Source: Azolla caroliniana (taxonomy: Eukaryota; Polypodiophyta). From it: a stretch of DNA of 64,000 nucleotides. Positions 19,649 through 29,510 of the stretch are shown piece after piece (within the stretch, counting starts at the first letter, position 1; each line of letters begins with the position of its first letter). Below the pieces are notes generated by a model. The model was given only the letters and a program-made list of their open reading frames with translations, had not been told where the DNA came from and did no database searches. Location of the stretch: the NCBI GenBank assembly GCA_043228905.1, contig JBHGNT010000009.1:11780001-11844000 (forward strand). Direction: 5' to 3'. The position numbers and the translations under genes are program-made.

Positions 19649-20050
19649 TGTAAACGATTACTTGCGGAAGCGTTAGAAAAACAGAGAAATTAGGGAATAC
19701 ACAGAGTATCCAGGAGAGACAGAGAGAGCAGAACGTAAAAGCTATATTCAAAAATATATAAAACACTCTGTCATTTACAATTGTGCTCAGTAGCACCATT
19801 TATACAAGTCTTCATGGGATTGATAGAAGTACCGTGTACGTCAATGCTCACATGAGCTTCTGACACTTACTACGAGACTATAATTGCCTAGTAGTCTAAA
19901 CTAATACTAGGCTTCTAGTCACCGATTGGACCCGGCTAACCGGCTCCCCAGCTCACCGGCTCTGTTGCTTGCTGGCTTACCGATCTGTTTCGCTTGCCGG
20001 CTCAGGCTTATTCAGCCGATCTGGCTCCAGTTGAGCTTGCCGCTTCAACA
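19649..20050 (-). repeat. 3' LTR of TE7 (402 bp)
   Basis: The minus strand starts TGTTGAAGCGGCAAGCTCAAC and ends CGTTTACA. It is the same length as the 5' LTR (24966-25367). Confidence 0.93.
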
Positions 20051-20559
20051 CTCCCCCTCAACCTCAACTTGAGGTTGGATCCTAGTGTCAGGCTCTGTGG
20101 TAGTCGGTTCTTCCAACCGACATCTCCTGGCGTCACTCCGCCTTGCTCGCGCTCCTCGTCCGGTCCGGTTCTGTTTGCCGCAACCCCTCTTGTTCTGCGC
20201 GCCTCGACCTTCCTGATCGGTATGTCTACTCAATAGGCCCCTCTCAGCGCCTTCGCTGCTATGACTCTGACGCTTATCGATCCGTCAGTTCCTCCACGAT
20301 GGCATTGACTTCCGCTGCATCTGTGTCTGCTTGGCCTTGAATTGATCCGGTTCTTCCGAATCTGTCTTTTGACCCAAATCGACTGTCTCCGATTCGTTCC
20401 AGCTCTTGTCCGAATCGGTTGCTCCTGATTCGTCTTCTAGTTCTAAGCCCTTCACCACATCGGACCATGTCCAGGTCTTGGCCTTCTTCCTTCAGTCGGC
20501 TCTGTCCTTCTTGACTCTGTCGTGTTCTGTTCTTCCCTCACCGACGCAATCAACAGTCT
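20051..20559 (-). other. TE7 3' non-coding segment between RNase H and the 3' LTR
   Basis: A polypurine tract lies at 20051-20068. The rest is about 490 bp of degenerate, charged-residue coding-like sequence after the last conserved pol motif (HLDVPHLRG). Homologous segments follow pol in TE10 (32209-32538) and TE13 (49639-50190). I recognise no function. Confidence 0.6.
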
Positions 20560-22137
20560 CTTTGCCTTTGCCCGTTCCGGTGTCTTTGCCCATTCTCCCC
20601 CTCAAGTGTGGCACGTCGAGATGCTGAACACCAAGCATTTTGGTGAAGTGCTGCAACTTGTCCGATCTGAGCGGCTTGGTGAAGATGTCGGCTACTTGCC
20701 GATCCATGTGAACATACCGTAGTTCAACTTCACCGCTCAGGACCCGCTCACGCACAAAGTGATAATGCACTTCTAAGTGCTTTGTGCGAGTATGGAACAC
20801 AGGGTTCTTGGCGAGTTGCATGTTGCTTATGTTGTCGCAATATGCCAGAATCGGGGTCGGTACCTCGATTCGTAAGTCTTGCACCAGTTGACGAAGCCAG
20901 ATGGCTTCACAGGTGGCAATGGTAGCGCCCCGATACTCAGACTCAGTGCTCGACAGAGCAACTGTTGGCTGCTTTTTGCTGCTCAACGCAACAGCCGCGC
21001 TACCTAGGGAAAACATGTAACCAGAGGTTGATCGGCGATATGATGCATTGTCGGCCAAGTCGGCATCCGCGTAACCGACGAGCTCTTCGAGTATACCGTG
21101 CCGGTATAACAAGCCCCGGTCCTTCGTGCTGCTGACAGACCGGAATATCCTTTGCGCGCACTGAAGGTGCTCCACGGTCGGCTTCTGCATGAACTGACTT
21201 ATCATTCCGACCGGATAGCTGATGTCGGGTCGTGTGATAGTCAAGTAAATAAGGCTTCCGACAATTTGTCGGAACCGTTTCTCGTTGCAGGCTGGTCCGG
21301 TGTTGGGATGGAGCCTCTGGTTCCAGTCCAAGGGTGTGGAGAGAGGTCGGCATTCTCTCATGCCGAACTTGTACAACATATTCAAGACGTAATGTCGTTC
21401 TGAGAGTAATATGCCGTCGGGGGTTCGGATCACCTCGATCCCAAGAAAATAATGAAGGTCCCCCAGATCCTTCATCTCAATGCGTCTGACAACTGGGACT
21501 TGACGCGGTTGATTTTTGGAACTCCTGGTTCGGTGATGACTAGATCATCAACATACAACAGTATACATACCGGACTGGCTGAGCCTTGCCGGATGAACAA
21601 TGAAGAGTCCGATTTGGAGGCTACAAACCTCATCTTACGCAACCGGTGTGTGATCTTCGCATTCCAAGCTCGAGGGGCTTGCTTCAGGCCGTACAACGAC
21701 TTGTTCGTCTCCGATTCAAAGCCGGGGGGCTGAGTCATAAAGACTTCTTCTTCAAGATCACCCTTAAGAAACACATTCTTCACATCCATCTGGTGAAGAT
21801 GCCACCCCCTTGCTGTAGCAACCGCCAGCACCACATGAACCGTCATCATCTTCGCTAGCGGAGCGAAGGTCTCGTCGTAGTCGATTCCGTGGGTATGCGC
21901 ATATCCCTTCGCCATTAACCGGGCTTTATACTAGTTAACAGAACCATCAGCGTTGTACTTTACCTTGTATATCCACTTGCATGCGATCGGTTTACAGTGA
22001 CGAGGAGGGTCAACCAGGTCCCATGTCTTGTTGACATCAAGTGCCCGCATTTCTTCTTCCATAGCGGCATGCCAATTTGCGTCCTTGGCCGCTTCTGCGT
22101 AGCTCTCCGGCTCACGCACTTCCGCCACCTTAGTCAT
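20560..22137 (-). pseudogene. TE7 reverse transcriptase and RNase H
   Basis: RT has WDLVDPPRHCKPIACKWIYK, HQMDVKNVFLKGDLEEEV, LYGLKQAPRAWNAKI and the catalytic YVDD in ILLYVDDLVIT. RNase H has [29 protein letters not shown] and VADIFTKPLRSDKLQHF. One frameshift lies near 21475 between RT and the HYFLGIEV block, with in-frame stops near 22138 and 21934. Confidence 0.9.
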
Positions 22138-23637
22138 CTACGCATAGTGATGCGCCATGTACTCATTGTACCCATACCACTTGACGGGATCCTTCTGGCG
22201 GGTGGATCGATGTAACTCACTATTACCTGGTTTGAGGCCCTTCTTGGCCGGTTCGGTCTTCGTTGCCGAAGATCCGTCTTTCTCCTTGCCGGAGTCTGAC
22301 GCACACCAATCCGACTCATCGTTGCCAGTTTCGAATTCCGGCATCTTCTTCTTCCCCTTCTCTTTGCACATGAACCGTCTCCTCGGTTCCTTGCGCGAGG
22401 AGTGCACGACGGAGTCTCCACTACTCGCCGGTTCCTCATCGGACTAGTCAAATTGACTCAGTCTCTCTTTCGGCCCGGTCAACCGGAATGATTCCGGACT
22501 CTCATCTTGAGTCCACGCTTCATCATCCTCTACTTGGGCCGGTTTAGGCTCACTACCCTCATCCACCAACACCGGGTCGGATTTGGAAGTCAGAGCCGGT
22601 ATGGAGTACCACGATGCCGATTCATCGAACTCGACATCTCAACTAACTTGGACTTGCTTTGTCTCGGGGTTATAACACCTATAACCCTTTTGCTCTTGAG
22701 CATAGCTGACTAGGATGCATTTTTCCGATTTTGCATCTAGCTTCCTGTGCTTCTCATCCGGTACATGCACATATGCAATGCTACCGAAGATCTTAAGGTG
22801 TCTCAAATTTGGCTTGCGTCCGAAATACAGCTCGTGAGCTAACACCTTGTCACTGATCCGGTTCCAAATGTAGACAATTGTTCGGACTGCCTCCACCTAG
22901 TAGAATTTGGGCACGCTCTTCTCCTCCATCATTGCCCTTTCCGCATCAATTAGGGACCGGTTCTTCCTTTCGGCAACACCGTTCTGTTGCGGTGTGTATC
23001 TGCAGCTAAACTCTTGCCGAATTCCCTTTTGTTGTAGATAACTGTTGAATTGGCCGGAAAAATACTGTTTTCCGCCATCCGACCGCAAGCATTTGATCTT
23101 CCTTTCCGATTCCCGTTCCACCATGCTTTGGAGACTCCGGAAACACTCGAAGACTTCACTCTTCCGCTCAATGAGGTAGATCCATGTGTGCTGCGTATAG
23201 TCGTCGATGAAGGAGATGAAATATCGACTCCCGCTAAGACTAACATTCTGTGCCAATCCCCACACATCCGAATGGATAAGGTCGAGCTTGTTACGGCTCC
23301 GGTTACGTTCGGTGGGGAATGGAAGCCGATGTTGCTTCCCGAGTTGGCAGGCTTCACATACTTGGGCCTTCCGGCCGCTAAACTTCGGCCAACCGAAAAC
23401 AAGTTGTTTTGTTTGCAGGTCTTGAAGCCTCCAGTAATTGACGTGGCCTATCCGTTTGTCCCATAGGTCGATGTTTGATTTGACCTTCTGTCCTTTTGCA
23501 AACAGAGCGGTGCCGACGTCATTGGTGTCGAGGATAAACATCCTCCTGTCTCTGCGCCCTTGCGCAATAATCTGGCCCTCTTCCTCGATGAAGCACCCGA
23601 GGTGCGTAAACCGCACCTGCATCCCTTGGTCGACGAT
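22138..23637 (-). pseudogene. TE7 integrase and linker
   Basis: Zinc-binding segment LWDKRIGHVN (His changed to Asp at one position), catalytic core HSDVWGLAQ, FIDDYTQHTW, SDGGKQYFS and TPQQNGVAERKN. The C-terminal part has FGSIAYVHVPDEK and a Lys/Asp-rich linker leading to RT. It has stops near 22899 (expected Trp), 22639 (expected Arg) and 22446. It shares its frame with gag and protease. Confidence 0.9.
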
Positions 23638-24177
23638 CTATCTGACCGACACCAGGTTCTTCGTGATTGTCGGAACGTGTAATACGTTCATAAGCTTCCC
23701 CTTTTGTCCGACGTGGCTCAAAGGGACTTCTCCGACGTGCACAATTGGGTGAGGAGTGTCGTCTCCGGTTTCAACTACTCCTGGTTGATCTGGTTTCTCC
23801 AAAAAGGAGAACCACTCTTTGTGGTTCGTCATGTGGTTCGACGCACCGGAATCAACATACCACACTTCCTCCGATTTGGAAGTGGTCTTCTTCATCGAGT
23901 TCGCCTCGTGCTTCATCACCAAGGCTGGCCCGTTACCATTCTTGGATCCTCCCGATCCCATCGCGTAGTGCGAGCTTTGCCGGCCATCCTTGTTGGCCTT
24001 GCTGGATCCAGATTTGTCCGAATCGGCATGTTTTCTCCAGCACTCGCTAACTCTATGGCCCTTTTTGCCACAATACCAGCATTCTGTTGCAGATTTGTCT
24101 TGCCGGCCTCCGGCACCGCCTTAACTCCCCTTGCTTGTGGAAGTTCCGGAATTGTTGTCGGCACGTTCTCTGTGCCT
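23638..24177 (-). pseudogene. TE7 nucleocapsid knuckle and aspartic protease
   Basis: An intact CCHC knuckle CWYCGKKGHRVSEC (24081 downward) is followed by protease with VDSGASNHMT and KNLVSVR. Stops near 24178 and 24122 separate it from gag, and TAG near 23638 replaces an expected Gln. Confidence 0.88.
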
Positions 24178-24873
24178 TCATTCTTGCTCTTGCTGGCCGC
24201 CTCCATTGCATGCCGACCCACGTCGTCCACCACGGCCACGGGACCGATCCGCCTTCGTGTACAGCATCTGACTGTCAGTGGGTGCGCTAGTTGACGCACC
24301 GGCGTGGTTCTCCTCTACAAGGAGCATCGACTGTAAGTCGAAAAATGACGGTGTATTCTCCCTTGTACACACCGCCGTTTGGAACGCTCTGAACTTCGAT
24401 GCTAGGCCCCCAAGACAGACCTGTACCATCTCATCTTCCTCTATGGTAACGTTGATAGAGGCAAGCGAGTCACAAATCTCTTTGATCCGGGCCGTGTAAT
24501 CTGCTGCTGACATGTGCTTCTGTCGGACATTGCTCAACTCCTGTCGGAGTTGCAACTTTTGGGCTGTTGTGCTCGCGGCGAACACCTTCTTCAGGTTCCC
24601 CCAAGCCTCCTTCAGCGTCTTGGCATCTCGGATGTGGCTCAGCAACTGGTCTCCGACACTGGACGCAATGCAGTACATCACTCTACTTGCCGATTGTTCC
24701 CACACTGGGAAGTCCTTATGTGCCACATCAGGTGCTGTTTCGTTGGCTCCTTCGACGAAACTCCAGTAGCCATGCCCAAGCAGGTACTGGTGCATCTTAT
24801 ACGACCAAGATGCATAGTTGGATCTGTCGAGTTTCTCCACAGGGCGCGAGCTAGCCATCCCTTTATCCATCAC
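24178..24873 (-). CDS. TE7 Gag capsid domain
   Basis: 231 codons are open from ATG 24873 (a second ATG is one codon on). N-terminal KLDRSNYASWSYKMHQYLL, then a UBN2-type domain (TAQKLQLRQELSNV, EEDEMVQVCLGGLASKF, FFDLQSMLLVEE) and an RG-rich end. A TGA ends it before the knuckle, which is in the same frame, so the ancestral Gag-Pol was probably one long frame. It is the best reference copy of this gag family in the window. Confidence 0.82.
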   Translation of the reverse strand: MMDKGMASSRPVEKLDRSNYASWSYKMHQYLLGHGYWSFVEGANETAPDVAHKDFPVWEQSASRVMYCIASSVGDQLLSHIRDAKTLKEAWGNLKKVFAASTTAQKLQLRQELSNVRQKHMSAADYTARIKEICDSLASINVTIEEDEMVQVCLGGLASKFRAFQTAVCTRENTPSFFDLQSMLLVEENHAGASTSAPTDSQMLYTKADRSRGRGGRRGSACNGGGQQEQE

Positions 24874-24951
24874 TTCTCTATCTGTTGTTTTACGACCTGT
24901 TAGGGTTTGTTGTCAAGCGTTTGTCGGTTGCAGAGGAGGTTCTCAACCCTT

Positions 24952-24965
24952 GCACTTTGATACCA
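24952..24965 (-). promoter_or_regulatory. Primer binding site of TE7
   Basis: The minus strand reads TGGTATCAAAGTGC directly after the LTR end, an initiator-Met-type site with one G-to-A change in the first 12 bases. Confidence 0.85.
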
Positions 24966-25367
24966 TGTAAACAATTACTTGCGGAAGCATTAGGAAAACA
25001 GAGAAATTAGGGAATACAAAGAGTACCCAGGAGAGACAGAGAGAGTAGAACGTAAAAGCTATATTCAAAAATATATAAAACACTCTATCATTTACAATTG
25101 TGCTCAGTAGAACTATTTATACAAGTCCTCATGGGACTGACAGAAGTACCGCGTACTTCAATGCTCACACGAGCTTCTGACACTTAGTATGAGACTATAA
25201 TTGCCTAGTAGTCTAAACTAATACTAGGCTTCCGGTTACCAACTGGACTCAGCTAACTGGCTCCCCAGTTCACCGGCTCTGTTGCTTGCCGGCTTACCAA
25301 TCCGTCTCGCTTGCCGACTCAGGCTTATTCAGCCGATCCGGCTCCAGTTGAGCTTGCCGCTTTAACA
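24966..25367 (-). repeat. 5' LTR of TE7 (402 bp)
   Basis: It starts TGTTAAAGCGGCAAGCTCAAC and ends TTGTTTACA next to the primer site. It is very similar to 19649-20050. Confidence 0.93.
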
Positions 25368-25419
25368 TCAACAGGTCCTCACATATTCTTCTACCTATCT
25401 AAACATACACTTCTCAACA
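25368..25419 (+). repeat. TE6 5' LTR, right part
   Basis: This is the short end of the split TE6 LTR, closing with CTTCTCAACA. A primer-site-like sequence TGATATCAGAG (25422-25432) follows at once. Confidence 0.6.
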
Positions 25420-25536
25420 AGTGATATCAGAGAGACCTCGTTGTCTAGCGACAATGACAAGTAGAAAAGACTGAGAAGGGAAACTATCCGACTTAAAAAA
25501 AAGACCAGGTCACTAACATCCACTTCTAGTAAAAGA

Positions 25537-25616
25537 ATGGTGACACAGTTCGACACGAGTGTAGAAATACGGAAGTACGACCTTTGGAAGGAAATGATGG
25601 AGGATGTACTCATCAT
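25537..25616 (+). pseudogene. TE6 gag start, truncated
   Basis: ATG 25537 begins MVTQFDTSVEIRKYDLWKEM, a gag-like N-terminus with a Trp at the expected place and a following MEDVLI. TE8 cuts it at 25617. Confidence 0.5.
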
Positions 25617-26148
25617 TGTTGGGAATTTGGTCCCTCCGGATGGGATCCGGATGAGCTGAAGGAAGGAACTGGACCAGACGTATCCAAAAGGTATCCGGAT
25701 GGATCCGGTGTGAACCAGATCTAAGGACATATATGTAAATATGTTTCTAGTGTGCGTAGCATGGCCACATTTGTAAATAGTCCTAAAGTCATATAAGTAT
25801 AAATATGATTTAGGGCAATCACTTTGTGTGAGTGTGTAAAGATATTGTTGTATAGAGGTTGCAGAGAGAGAGAGAGAGAGATACAGAAAGTCTTTCAGTT
25901 GTAACCGCCGGTTGGCAAAGGCAAAGAGCTCAAGGTCATTGCCTCTGAGTCTCCTATTGTACCCCTTTCTCTTATAGTGATAGTTGGAGTCTGTGGGCTC
26001 CCGTGATTTTTTTCCCTATTAGGGTTTTTCCACATAAACATCCTATGTCCTCTCTGTTGTTTGTGTTATTGTATTAAGACCTCTCCATTTCTGCTTCGTT
26101 CTTCCATTGAGTTTAAGACTCAGTTGTGGTCGAGCGCCATTCCCCTCA
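25617..26148 (+). repeat. 5' LTR of TE8 (532 bp)
   Basis: It starts TGTTGGGAATTTGGTCCCTC and ends CCCCTCA. TATA-like AGTATAAATATGA lies near 25797, and a GA microsatellite at about 25866-25882. It is homologous to the TE1 LTR without the minisatellite. Confidence 0.88.
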
Positions 26149-26151
26149 AAC

Positions 26152-26163
26152 TGGTATCAGAGC
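26152..26163 (+). promoter_or_regulatory. Primer binding site of TE8
   Basis: TGGTATCAGAGC, a perfect initiator tRNA-Met-type site, 3 nt after the LTR, as in TE1. Confidence 0.92.
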
Positions 26164-26186
26164 GACGTTTCTAAACCTTGAAGAAA

Positions 26187-26996
26187 ATGGAAGACTCATT
26201 TGGAAGCATGTTCAAGCTCACAGGCTCCAACTACCCAGTGTGGAAGTCGAAGATGATGGACATGCTCATGGTCAAAGATCTCTGGCTGTCGGTATAGTTC
26301 GGGGACCAGAAACCGGAGAAGATCGATGCCACAACGTGGGAGGTGATGCATATGAAGACAACGACATACATTAGATGCTTCATCAACATGAGCCTGTACA
26401 ACAACTTTAATGAAGAAAGTAAGGGTCATGTGCCCTGGGAGAAAATCGGTACCATGCTGGAGAGTAAAAATGTCATAAATCAGGTTTCGGTATTTCGGAA
26501 GTTAGTGAGACTCTGGTACCAGGACGGATCTAGCATGACGGAGCACATGAATGCATTCCAAGGGCTCATAAATCAAACAACCTTGCTTGAACTACCTCTA
26601 GCCGACGAGGTACTCACGTTGTTGTTGCTCGGTTCCCTCCCGGATAGTTGGGAGACACTGGTTGTCACTTTGTTCAACGTCGGGCCGGAAGGAAAACACC
26701 TGTCCCTCAAGAGTAAAGTCAAGCTTTGCTGGATGAAGAAGCTCGTTGGTAGGACCGGGAATCCGGAATCGATCTGAAGGCCTTGATTACGGAAGACGAC
26801 CATAACCGGGGAAGAGGCCGGATTCGAAGCCCCCAAAACTGGGAAAAATTGGGGACGAGGTCGAAGTCAAGTGGGAGACCCACTTGCTTTTATTGCGGAA
26901 AGATGGGGCACTTCTAGAAGAATTGCCGACACTTCCGGAAAGCCAAAGGGGGAGCCCACATTCCGGAACCGAAGAAGATTTCGGAAAGGCGAGGAA
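26187..26996 (+). pseudogene. TE8 Gag with zinc knuckle
   Basis: ATG 26187: FKLTGSNYPVWKSKMMDML, then TAG at the codon where TE1 has CAG. The frame continues open through FRKLVRLWYQDGSSM and LLLLGSLPDSWETLV. A frameshift near 26735 leads into the knuckle CFYCGKMGHF-stop-KNC (about 26885-26930), where TAG again replaces an expected CAG. Confidence 0.88.
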
Positions 26997-27159
26997 TGTC
27001 GGCAATCACGACAGGTGAAGAAGAGTTGTTGCTCATCACCGAGGAAAACAAGCTACACCTGGTCAACGACGAAACGAGGTGGGTGGTCAACTCCGAAGCG
27101 TTGTTCCATCTGATCCCCAACCGGAAGTGCTTCTTATCTTACAGAGCCAGAGATCACGA
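26997..27159 (+). pseudogene. TE8 protease, first half
   Basis: The active-site region reads WVVNSEALFHLIPNRKCF where WVVDSGASFH would be expected, so both the catalytic Asp and Gly are lost. It is cut by sLTR-2, and KMGNERACRIIGIG continues at 27941. Confidence 0.75.
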
Positions 27160-27262
27160 TGTCATGGTGTGGCGTGTGTAGTGTGAGAAAAAGCAAAGCT
27201 TCACGCACATCTCATGAAGTAATATATGAATGAAAATTATAATAATAAGAGTAAAGTTATAG

Positions 27263-27316
27263 TAGCTTAGTGGTTAGGGCTTATAAGTATACATGGGGAG
27301 GTGTAGAGTTCAAGTC
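27263..27316 (+). other. tRNA-like module in sLTR-2
   Basis: A box TAGCTTAGTGG (27263-27273, full consensus match) is followed 43 bp later by B-box-like GAGTTCAAGTC (27306-27316), with an AGAG/CTCT stem around a TTCAAGT loop. It has the same A box as the TE12 LTR modules. Confidence 0.6.
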
Positions 27317-27716
27317 TCTCTTTTGAGAATTAAGGAGTATTTTGCTTCCGTTCCATTTTTGTGGTAAAGGGAAAAAAAGCACGTAATGTTAAAATAAGCT
27401 CCTCTTTCCTCTATAAGAGAGGAGCGATAGGGCTTATTTGAGGGTCGCCCATTTTGCCTTAGGGGTGTACCACTAGGGTTTCATCTTCTCCTCCTCTTCT
27501 TCTAGGGTTAGGATTTTGTAGCCTCCCTTTCTCCTTATCCCTTTTTCCATCTTCTTTTCCTTCTAGGGTTAGGGTTTCAGAGCTTCTTCTTTCTACTTTT
27601 CTATCTTCCTCCTCAACATATTAGAGAACTCGAGGTTTAGGGTTTTTATGTTCCTTATGAGAATCTAGGGTTCTTTTTCCTTATGGGTTTTAGGGTTATG
27701 AGTTTTGCATCTACTT

Positions 27717-27748
27717 GAGAGTTAGGGTTAGGGTTAGGGTCAGGGTTC
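27717..27748 (+). repeat. Short telomere-like GGGTTA tract
   Basis: Consecutive GTTAGG units (GTTAGGGTTAGGGTTAGGG then TCAGGG) occur in a 300-bp stretch with other TAGGGTT motifs (27475, 27505, 27565, 27640, 27690). The unit here is 6 bp, not the usual plant 7-bp TTTAGGG. It is too short to call a former telomere. Confidence 0.7.
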
Positions 27749-27939
27749 CTTATACGACGACTTCTTCAACATCTCGATGGTGGTCAACTCGATGGCCGAT
27801 TGCGGAAGGGAGGTTGTAGTGGCACGTGAGCTACTCCGAATCAAGGCAACATAGCTGTCGGAAGTAGCCGAGCTCGGAGCCCACTAGACTCACCTTCACC
27901 ATATTTTTTTGAGCCCTTTTGTGTTGATTTTTCTGTCTA

Positions 27940-28831
27940 GATGGGAAATGAAAGAGCATGCCGAATTATCGGCATAGGAGACATGTGGTTGAGGACATCA
28001 ACCAAATGCAAGTTGCTGCTTAAAGATGTCCGACACGTTCCGCAGGTTCGGTTGAACCTAATATCAACCGGTCAGCCAGATGATGTAGGCTACACAGTAG
28101 CATCTAGAATGGAATCATGAAGTTTTGCAAAGGAAGATCAACACGCTGTACTTGATGCATGCCCAGATATGTCAGGAGGAAGTGAACGTAGCATCTGACA
28201 ATGCCGATGAGCTGTGGCACAAGAGGTTGTGCCACATGAGCCAAAAGGGGATGCGAAGACTTGCCGAGGATAACCTCATTCTGGAGGTGAAAGACGTGCA
28301 GCTTGAGAAGTGCACCGACTGTTTAGCCGGTAAGCAGAACCGAACCTCCTTTCGAACCCGACTACCGTCAAGACAGAATGCACCGCTAGAACTTGTGCAT
28401 ACCAATGTATGCCAAGTGGACCCAAAGTCACATGCCGGATCGCAGGAGTTCGTGATGCTCATAGAAGACCAGAGCTGGAAGCTGTGGGTTTCATCACTGA
28501 AGACGAAAGACCAAGTATTATTTGTCTTCAAGGACTTCCACACAAGAGTGGAAAGAGAAACCAGTCGGAAGCTGAAGGCGGTTCAAGCGGACAACGGAGG
28601 AGCATATCTGGGGCATTTCGAGGAGTATTGCCGGTCGAAGGGAATCTGGCTCGAATTCACCATGGTGAAGACATTGGAACTGAACGAGCTGGCTGAAAGG
28701 ATGAACCGAACCGTAATGGAGAGAGTCCAGAGTATGCTTGCACATGCTAAGTTGTCCAAGACGTTTTGGGTTGAGGCGTTGATGACAACAACCTACGTGA
28801 TTAACAAATTACCCTTAGCACCCTTGGACGG
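27940..28831 (+). pseudogene. TE8 protease end and integrase
   Basis: KMGNERACRIIGIG and VRHVPQVRLNLIS (protease end), then the zinc-binding segment LWHKRLCHMSQKGMRRLAED, CTDCLAGKQNR, catalytic core QADNGGAYLGHFEEYC and the final Glu region ELAERMNRTVMERVQSML. Order and motifs fit the Tork/TNT1-like copia group by my recollection. The frame from 28125 is open for 235 codons up to the TE9 border. Confidence 0.85.
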
Positions 28832-29510
28832 TGTCAGAACACACACACACACACACACACAGTGAGTGAGAGAGAGAGAGTTGAAGGGAGTATTAATGTG
28901 GCAATTTTCTTTATTGGAGCAAGTGGAATTTCTTTCCTCAGGGGAGTGCTTGTCTTGCCTATTGGCAATTCAACATGTTCCACTACCCATGTAGTGTAGT
29001 TAGTGGGTGACCATATTCCATTGTCACACCCATTGTAAGTAGTGTTTTTTACACACATTTATTAATATAATTGTGTGTTTTCACCAAAGAGAGAGAGAGA
29101 GAGAGAGAAGTGAAAGGGAAACATTATATTGTAGAGTAAAACATATTACAAAGAGTAGGCAAAAAAGTGCTATAGAATGGCGTTGAACCAATTTAGTTTT
29201 GGGATGATTGATAGATCCCTATTTATAAGTAATATAGAACACTCTAGAATATTCTAGGTTATCCTAGAATGTAGAGTAATGTAAAAGGTTTCTAGAGTAT
29301 TCTAGAAGGTTCTAGCGTATAGAACACTCTACAATATTCTAGGTCATTCTAGAATGTAGAGTAATATAGAATATTCCTATGATATTAGATTATATATTCT
29401 AAAAACTATACATATAAGAATATTAATATAATGGTTAAGGATTTGACATGTGTATAACAAGGTCGTCGGTTCAAATCCTTTCGAGGCATGATGTGAGTGT
29501 CATCATGACG
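28832..29510 (-). repeat. 3' LTR of TE9 (679 bp)
   Basis: On the minus strand it starts CGTCATGATGACAC (TG mutated to CG) after GGGGATAG and ends GTTCTGACA at 28832. It contains a CA run (28841-28861), GA runs, TATA-like sequence near 29222 and several CTAGAATATTCTAG-type palindromes (29225-29345). A segment of about 180 bp (28905-29085) has no counterpart in the truncated 5' LTR. Confidence 0.8.
29424..29478 (+). other. tRNA-like module, antisense in the TE9 3' LTR
   Basis: TAATATAATGG (A-box-like, 29424-29434) and GGTTCAAATCC (29468-29478, a perfect B box) are 44 bp apart. It sits about 30 bp inside the LTR start, the same position and orientation as in TE4. Confidence 0.62.

Larger units (their letters stand above)
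19649..25367 (-). mobile_element. TE7: Ty1/copia retrotransposon, near full length
   Basis: Minus strand: 5' LTR 25367-24966, primer site, gag, protease, integrase, RT and RNase H in essentially one frame, a 3' non-coding segment, polypurine tract (TTGAGGTTGAGGGGGAG) and 3' LTR 20050-19649. Both LTRs are 402 bp. Several stops and one frameshift disable it. The flanks (ATAGC left, TCAAC right) do not match, so no target duplication is visible. Confidence 0.93.
19462..25616 (+). mobile_element. TE6: Ty1/copia, 5' end only (LTR, primer site, gag start)
   Basis: A plus-strand LTR starts TGTGAACACGTCGTC at 19462, has TATATAA near 19492, is split by TE7 (19649-25367) and ends in CTCAACA at 25419. 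A primer site and a gag start follow, and TE8 cuts the gag at 25617. TE6 sits in the TE5 gag frame. The remainder would lie beyond TE8, to the right of this window. Confidence 0.7.
27160..27939 (+). repeat. sLTR-2: probable solo LTR in the TE8 protease
   Basis: A 780-bp non-coding block splits the protease frame. It starts TGTCATGGTGTGGCGTG, resembling the TE4/TE9 LTR starts, and ends about TGTCTA. It holds a tRNA-like module (27263-27316), a TATA-like CTCTATAAGAG (about 27410) followed by pyrimidine-rich sequence, and several GGGTTT/GGGTTAGGG stretches. TGTCA at 27160 and TGTCT at 27934 could instead be a target duplication. Without a second copy the class is uncertain. Confidence 0.45.

Noticed and set aside
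27717-27748. Interstitial telomere or former chromosome end
   Set aside because: Only three to four units of a 6-bp repeat, not the usual plant 7-bp repeat. They lie within an LTR-like insert in the TE8 protease.
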